DNA from: Capsicum annuum
Lineage: Eukaryota > Streptophyta > Magnoliopsida > Solanales > Solanaceae
NCBI RefSeq assembly: GCF_002878395.1
Contig: NC_061120.1
Span: 97,148,648-97,212,647 of the forward strand
DNA length: 64,000 nucleotides
Direction: 5' to 3'
In this document: positions 58,037 through 64,000 of the stretch, one piece after another
Layout of the letters: every line of letters begins with the position of its first letter
Position numbering within the stretch: position 1 is the first letter of the stretch
The notes under the pieces: generated by a model
Seen by the model: only the letters and a program-made list of their open reading frames with translations
Databases searched by the model: none
Told to the model about the DNA's origin: nothing
Made by a program: the position numbers and the translations under genes

Positions 58037-58984
58037 TGATAATGCTCAACTCACTCCCATAATAAAGGAGTAAGGCGGTCGTTGTCAAACAACCCAACTA
58101 GAGTTGGGGTCGAATCTAGAAGGAGCAAATTATAGTCTCCAAAACTTATGGGTGTCCTAGTTACTATAAGTTTACCCGAAATGATAACAAAAAAAGGCAT
58201 GTAAAATAAAATGGGGATTTTTATTTGGAGATGGTTTATCAACTAACAAATCACAAATATAACACTTTTGATTTAAGATTTAGAATAGATAGAGTCTTGG
58301 GATTATGCCTAACTAAAGCTAATGTGTGTGGGTGAATGATGGTTTGGCACGAGTTTTAGTTATTGATCAAAGGATAGTCTAGGTAGAAAGTCATTGTGGT
58401 TAATTTTTAAATAAAACTACAATGATTTCACCCATTGGCTTTTCGAGCACCTAACAAGTGTGCAATTTGTAATCACTAAGCACCTCAATCAAGCACCTAT
58501 TTCTAGGATAATGCTTTTAACATGGCTTACACTTCCATCATACTTATTTCTAAGATTGAAAAATCTAGTAAACCCTAGAATCAATTATCCACCATTACTT
58601 TATCCCCCTATAACCCTCTTTTAAGGATCTTATGGGTTACCTCAAGTTTACCTTAGTCCCTTTTTTAAGGATGACAAAGGGTATCTAGAGTTTGGAGTTT
58701 TCACCCATTAAATCCATTTGCAGATTTAGGGTTTTCACCCATCAAATTCCAACTAATAAGCTCAAGCAATGGCGGAATTCATAGTCAACAACTAAAAATC
58801 ATGCAAACACAACAACACCCACACATAATTACACTTTAGTTTAAAATATTCTCAAGACTAAATTACTTAGATACTCATGAAGAAAGTAAATAAAAGTATA
58901 CCATGAGGATTATCCAAAACATTCATTCTTCATAAAATCACTAAGAAATTAAGCCTCCAAGGGTAGTTACATACTTTCCCAATT
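58037..58984 (-). repeat. 5' LTR of Athila element 2 (outer edge uncertain)
   Basis: The inner edge TGATAATGCTCAACTCACTCC matches the solo LTR at 60437 (TGATAATGCTCACC), as do GTCGTTGTCAAACAACCCAA and GGTCGAATCTAGAAGGAG nearby. The outer edge is where Tekay integrase sequence begins, about 58984, so part of the LTR may be missing. Confidence 0.75.
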
Positions 58985-59353
58985 AGGGTTAGCAAAGTGG
59001 CTTATGAGTTAGCTTTACCTCTATATGGTGTTGTTATCCATCTGTTTTTCCATGTTTCTATGTTACAGTGATACATTCTTGATCCATCTCATATGCTTAA
59101 ATGGGACTTAGTCCAGTTGGATGAGCGATTGACCTCTGTAGAGGGGTCGGTGCTTATTTTAGCTAGTGATGTTAGGCAGTTGATTACTAAGGAGATTATT
59201 ATGGTTAAGGTTTGGTGGAGGCACCACCTAGTGGAGGAGGCCAATTAGGTGATCAAGAGTAAGATAAGGACCCAGTATCCTCACCTATTTAATACTTCCG
59301 GTAAATCCTAATCCTTAATATTCGTGGATAAAATTTTCTTTAGTAGTGGATGT
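58985..59353 (+). pseudogene. C terminus of Tekay-type integrase, + strand
   Basis: Frames read VAYELALP at 58997-59020, then FHVSML, a stop, LDPSHM, RQLITKEIIMVKVWWRHHLVEEA and KIRTQYPHLF near 59270. This is the last part of a Tekay integrase with its VKVLWR-type tail module. It is joined at about 58984 to an Athila LTR in opposite orientation, so everything upstream of the C terminus is lost. Confidence 0.75.
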
Positions 59354-60431
59354 TGTAATGACCCTTCAGGTTATTTCTATAATTCTAATTGTTTTCACCG
59401 TTCGAGATTCTCTATAGCTCCACCAAGTCATTTATGACTTGAAGGATTTGACAGTATAGTTACCGGGCAATTCGTATGGATTTTAGAGTCAATTCTCTAT
59501 TTTGAAGTCTTAGCTGGTTCCAAAGGCCAAGCTATTGTTAAGTTATCTCTTCTGCTTATGATAATCCATTAATTAGGTGACTGACAAGTTACTACCTATG
59601 CATTAATAATTCACCTTAATTATACTAGTGCTCAAGTTTATTGACTATATTGGCGAATATGTTATGAATAATGCTTAAGAGCATGCTTATTTACTATTTG
59701 GCGATTATGCTTCTGCCTGTGCTAAAGATCGCTTATTTACTATATTAACAATTATGCTATTAATTATGTTAGAGCTTACGATTTGATTATGATTATTGAT
59801 CATGTTAATATATTATGTTCATGGCTATGTAGTTAAATACTCTAACGATTATGCTATTGTCCATGTTGAAAATGACAGTGATTATTTATACCCGATAGAT
59901 TTTGAGAGGATGGCTATGATACTGATGGTATTGATGAGGACATTTATGATGGTATATATGTCTGGCGAGGTCGGGGGATGATTATGATGATATATACCTA
60001 ACAAGACCAAAGGATGATTATGGTGATACATACCAAGCAAGATTGGAGAATGATTATGATAAGTATATATACCCTATAATACAGGAAGGTGATTGAGATT
60101 ATAGTGAGGATATTGTTCGATATCCCTACTGGTTCAAGTCTGGCTATACGTATTATAATATGATGATGTACTTATTTATAATATAATGACATTGGGAGTG
60201 TGAGAGTGACAATCTAGCTAAGTTGAAAACGTGGAAATAATTGTAAAGTGACAAGATATGACTAGATTCTAGTGAAATATTGATTAGTCGAGCAATATTG
60301 ATTAGTTGATAAATATTAGTTAGTTAATAAATATTGGCTAGTTACTAAAAATTGGTTAGTTGAAAATTAATAATTAGTGGATAAGTGATGTTTATTTGAT
60401 AAAATGATGATTTGTTGATACACGAGGATTA

Positions 60432-60436
60432 GTGCT
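60432..60436. repeat. Target site duplication of the solo Athila LTR, left
   Basis: GTGCT immediately before TGATAATGCTC; the same five bases follow the LTR at 61301-61305. Confidence 0.85.
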
Positions 60437-61300
60437 TGATAATGCTCACCTATACCATCTAAAGTGGTTGAGTATGGTCGTTATCAATATCCCAATTCGC
60501 GTTGAGATCGAATCCATAAGGAGTGAAAAATAAAGTTCTAGTCTTGTGGGTAATTATGTCCTACTAAAATAATACCTGAAGTGTTAGTAAAGTAAAGGAC
60601 ATAATTAAAAATTAGGGGGGAGGGGGTTCTTGGTTAATGGAAAGTTATATCGCTAGTAACTTGATTTTGCAAAGTAATCAATTAATTGAACTTTAATATT
60701 TGAAGGATCTTGGGATCATGTTTATCTAAGGGAAACTTATGTGTGGGTGTGTGAGATTTAATGCACATGCTAGTAAACTTCTAATATGGTAGCTAGGTCT
60801 AAGGCCCTTGAGGCTAATTTCTCCATAAAACCTCAAAGATTTCACTTGTTAACCCTTTAGAGTACCTAACAAGTATCACAATCATATTCACCCACTACCT
60901 TAATTTGGGCATCCCTATTTGTAGGATGATACCCAAAGTAAAATCAACCATAAAATCACCCTTATATCTGAGATAGTGAAAATGAGTAGATTAAACCCAA
61001 TAATTGAATACTATTACCTTGGTTCCCACATCCCTTTTTCAAGGATGATGAGGGTTCCTATAGTTCACCCAAACCTCAGTAACTGAGGCCTGTTTATGCT
61101 CCATTTCTTCCATCTACACTTTCTTTCTCTAACTTTGATCCTTTTTAGCTCAAGTCAACATTTTTCCATCCCATAACGTGTATGCCGGAAAAATATGGAT
61201 ATTAGTGCATTTAATCATACATAGATCTCTTTTAGTCATTCGAAACATGATAATATGCACGAATATTGAGCGTAATAAGTGGTAAATTCACCACTCATCG
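60437..61300 (-). repeat. Solo Athila LTR nested in the Tekay-like LTR
   Basis: An 864-bp LTR runs from TGATAATGCTCACC to CCACTCATCG and is flanked by GTGCT on both sides (60432-60436, 61301-61305). No PBS, polypurine tract or internal sequence is present, so it is a solo LTR left by recombination between two LTRs. It is in the same orientation as the LTR at 58037-58984. The outer terminus is CG instead of CA, a single change. Tekay-like LTR sequence resumes on both sides. Confidence 0.88.
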
Positions 61301-62167
61301 GTGCTACATGATGGATAGTTGATAAGTGGTGACTTATTTACAAATAATGAGTATGGTAAATCAATGTTTATTATGAGGCTTAACTTGGATGAATTCCAAT
61401 GGTATCATAAGGGTTGATAAATGCTAGTGGTGGGTTATTCTATCTTGTTTGTACCTTGTAGGCTTATGGGGGCTTATGATGGGTTATTTACTTTTCTGGC
61501 ACAATTGGCTTATGGGAGCCAATTTTATAATTATGATTGCATGTGTTGATGTTTTACGCTACGTTATGCTATTATTCAAGTTTATTTACTTATTTATGCA
61601 CGACGATATGGGAGTTGATTCGGGTTTATTTCTATACCTTGGTTTGGTTATTTTACCATGTATTTTATCATATTTAAATCATGATTTAGCTTAGTCGGCC
61701 AATGAGACCTACTAAGTACCCATTGTTTTGGTACTCATACTATACTTCAATACCTTTTTGGTGCAGATCTGAGTAGTAGCTGCCGCCATTTATTCTTGGT
61801 CATGCAGTGTTGATATATGGAGATAGCGTGAGCTCTTGGAGTTTGAGTCGTCTATTTCCTTCTATGTTACTATATTTAGTGTTTAGTTTAGAGATAGGTG
61901 TATTGACTACTCTAGATACTTGGGTTGTATTATTATTCTAAATGCTCTTGTACTGGCTCTACCAGGTTGTGGGATGGTATTTATGTGGTGACTACCTTTA
62001 AACTATTTCTATTGTCTTATTTATTTATTATGTTGGATTGCTTATTAGGCCCTTTTTGGGCATTTCCACCAAGTTAATCCATTGTGTTTAACTCTGAGTT
62101 GCGATTTGTCTTACCGATTGGCTTGATAGAGTAGGTGGCATCATGACACTTAAATCAGGACATGGCA

Positions 62168-62825
62168 ATCTTGGGTTGAAAGATTTTAAAGAAGGGTATA
62201 GAGGTTGACCGAGCAAAGATTGAGGTGATTGAAAAATTGCCTCCACCTATTTCTAAAAAGGGTATTAGAAGTTTCTTGGTTCATGTAGAGTTATATAGGT
62301 AGTTCATCAAGGACTTCTCCAAAATTACAAATCCATGGTGCATGTTATTAGAGAAGGAGGTGAAGTTTGTGTTTGATGATGTGTGTCTCAAGGCCTTTGA
62401 GTGCCTTAAAGAAAAGTTAATTTCTATTCATATCATTATATTGCCATACAAGTCTCTTTTATTTGAAGTGATGTGTGATGCTAATGATATGGCCTTAGGA
62501 GCTATACTAGAACAAAGATGCGAGATAATACTTCATCCCATATACTATGCCAACAAAGCACTCAACCCCACAAAGAAAAATTATACTGTGACTGTGTAGG
62601 AGTTACTTGCGGTGGTGTTTACTTTTGAGAAATTTCGGTCCTATTTGATTGTGACCAAAGTCATTGTGCATACTGATCACGCAGCATTGAGGTAACTTAT
62701 AGTAAAGAAGGATACGAAGCCTAGGTTGATTTGGTGGGTACTATTATTGCATGAATTTGATTTTGAGGTTAAGGATTGAAAGGGTATAGAGAATTAGGTT
62801 GTAGACCATTTATCTTGCCTAGAAA
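62168..62825 (+). pseudogene. Athila RT end and RNase H, + strand
   Basis: Starts at ILG*KILKKGIEVDRAKIEVIEKLPPP, the end of RT/connection. The 86-codon open segment 62342-62599 contains VMCDANDMALGAILEQ (first RNase H Asp) and HPIYYANKALNPTKKNYTVT. After a stop come ELLAVVF and VHTDHAALR with the Glu and third Asp kept. The tail FDFEVKD...VVDHLSCLE ends near 62825. Upstream RT is missing because the Tekay-like LTR abuts at 62167. Confidence 0.85.
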
Positions 62826-64000
62826 AAAAAGCGATGCTCAAATTGGGGGATGAGCCTGATATTGATGATACTTTTCCAGATGAGTGGGTCTTGGTAGTAT
62901 CACAATACTTAATCCCCTGGTTTGCTGATTTTTCCAACTATTTGGAAAGTGACCTTGTCCCAAAATACTTATCATTTCAGCAGAGAAAGCTATTTATGCA
63001 TGAGGTACGTATGTTTTTTTAGGATGAGCCATTCTTATTTTGGGTGTATGCTGATGGTATGATTCAGAGGTGTATTCTCGAAGTTGAGATGATGCATATT
63101 CTTGAGGCTTGTCACTCGTCCTCAGTTAGGGGTCATCATGGTGGTAGTCGCATGCCCTATAAGATCTTGTAGTGTGGCTTGGTCGACTATTTACAAATAT
63201 ACACATGACTATGCTCATCCCTGTGACCAATGCCAGCGCCAAAGAAGTATCTCGCAGAAGCATGAGCTCCCATGACACTTATTCTTTAGCTTGAGATTTT
63301 TTATGTATGGGAGATTGATTTCATGGGTCCGTTTGTGACTTCGTATAGTATGAAATATATATTGGTGGTTTTTGAATATGTTCTAAAATGGGTGGAAATG
63401 ATTTTGCTTCCCAATAATGAAGGTTGCAATGTCACGACATTTCTGTATAAGAATATTTCTCGAGGTTCGATACTCCACGTGCTATTATTAGTGATAATGG
63501 GTCCCATTTGTTTAATTATCTATTTAAGATCGTACCTGAAAAATATAGAGTGAAACAAAAGGTGCAAAAAACCTTACTATCTGCAAATAAGTGGTCAAGT
63601 TGAGGTCTCCAATCATGAGATCAAGTCCATATTGGCAAAGACTATGAATACCAACCGTACTAATTGGTCATAAAAGAAAGATTATGCACTTTGGGATTAT
63701 TTGATAGGTTTTAAGACTGTTATTGGGGTCTCTCTATATCATATTATGTATGGAAAAGCATGCCACTTGTTGGTTGAACTTTAGCACAAGACACTATGGG
63801 CATTGAAAAAGCCAAATTTTGAGTAGAGCGATACTGCAAATAAGAGAATAGATAAGGTGAATGAGCTGGATGAACTTCGGCTTTGAGTTTACGGGAGTTC
63901 AGTTTTGTACTTTATTAAAGGAGAAGATGAAGCTATACCATGACAAAAATATTGAGAAAAGAGTATTCCATCCTGGTGACATTGTCTTATTGTGTAACTT
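62826..64000 (+). pseudogene. Athila integrase, + strand, runs off the window
   Basis: 62834-63022 is the linker (MLKLGDEPDIDDTFPDEWVL...YLSFQQRKLF), then DEPFLFWVYADGM. The zinc finger keeps CDQCQRQRSIS near 63217-63250. The core has IDFMGPFVTSYSMKYILVVFEYVLKWVE (63310 on), ISDNGSHLF near 63487 and GQVEVSNHEIKSI near 63592, so all three catalytic acidic residues are present, though frameshifts and stops divide them. The end, near 63950, reads into the C-terminal module and is cut by the window edge. It is a close relative of the minus-strand copy at 14923-16080. Confidence 0.85.

Larger units (their letters stand above)
53248..58984 (-). mobile_element. Athila element 2: env-like ORF, protease, gag, PBS, 5' LTR
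   Basis: Minus orientation: 5' LTR (from about 58984 to 58037), tRNA-Asp PBS, gag, protease, a 1-kb gap with CpG boxes and an env-position protein, then element C. RT, RNase H and integrase are absent between 55700 and 54690, where they would normally lie. The env-position region runs into element C at 53247, which suggests C inserted here. Confidence 0.75.
59354..62167 (+). repeat. 3' LTR of a + strand Tekay-like element
   Basis: Begins TGTAATGACCCTTCAGG and ends in ATCAGGACATGGCA, matching both ends of the LTR at 10917-14741. Without the nested solo LTR it is about 1.9 kb, against 3.8 kb for that copy; the missing part includes the U3 CG segment and likely promoter. Shared minisatellite units (59955-60080) and GATTATGCT repeats (59640-59870) confirm the family. 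Confidence 0.82.

Noticed and set aside
59796..59981. Short + strand open frame MIMLIYYVHGYVVKYSNDY
   Set aside because: It consists of degenerate GATTATGCT repeats of the Tekay-like LTR.

Overview
This window looks like heterochromatic DNA from a large plant nuclear genome. It is AT-rich and dominated by nested, decayed Ty3/gypsy LTR retrotransposons of two lineages: Tekay/Del-type elements primed by initiator tRNA-Met, and Athila-type elements primed by tRNA-Asp. The LTR vocabulary, and an Athila-linked env-position protein resembling the plant putative-transposon-protein family common in Solanaceae, suggest a solanaceous genome such as pepper, tobacco or potato. The species is an inference. 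I found no convincing single-copy gene, tRNA, rRNA or CRISPR array. Almost every coding stretch carries stops, frameshifts or deletions.

Layout. 1-681: 5' end of a + strand gypsy element (LTR end, PBS, gag start). 685-14741: a minus-strand Tekay-like element (5' LTR 10917-14741, gag, protease, then a scrap of 3' LTR). Its gag is split by element B (2289-10480), a full-length minus-strand element with no recognisable gag or pol, flanked by a perfect CCCTG target duplication. 14742-16897: minus-strand Athila pol with most of RT and RNase H missing. 16898-20411: 3' half of element E. 20412-25548: element D, which has gag but no pol. 25549-28164: a short + strand Athila-like element. 28165-53247: element C, a minus-strand Tekay-type element cut in its reverse transcriptase by a 16.7-kb array, A (32093-48837). 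Array A is LTR-internal-LTR-internal-LTR, two gag-pol units sharing the middle LTR. 53248-58984: a second minus-strand Athila element (env-like protein, protease, gag, PBS, LTR). 58985-62167: 3' end and 3' LTR of a + strand Tekay-like element, holding a solo Athila LTR (60437-61300) with a GTGCT target duplication. 62168-64000: + strand Athila RNase H and integrase, running off the edge.

How the parts fit. Order of insertion can be read from target duplications and from reading frames that resume across insertions: A entered C, B entered the Tekay-like gag, and the solo LTR entered the Tekay-like LTR. Both A units share three premature stops and one lost RNase H catalytic residue, so they most likely come from one already defective copy duplicated by LTR-LTR recombination. 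The most unusual signal is regulatory. In several gypsy LTR families the region upstream of the likely promoter carries a CpG-rich cassette of degenerate tandem repeats with a core like CTCCGCGACGCG, followed by a short conserved GGGTATTTTAGTCT-like element. Athila elements carry a separate box built on CCGCGATCG. In DNA otherwise depleted of CpG these stand out clearly.
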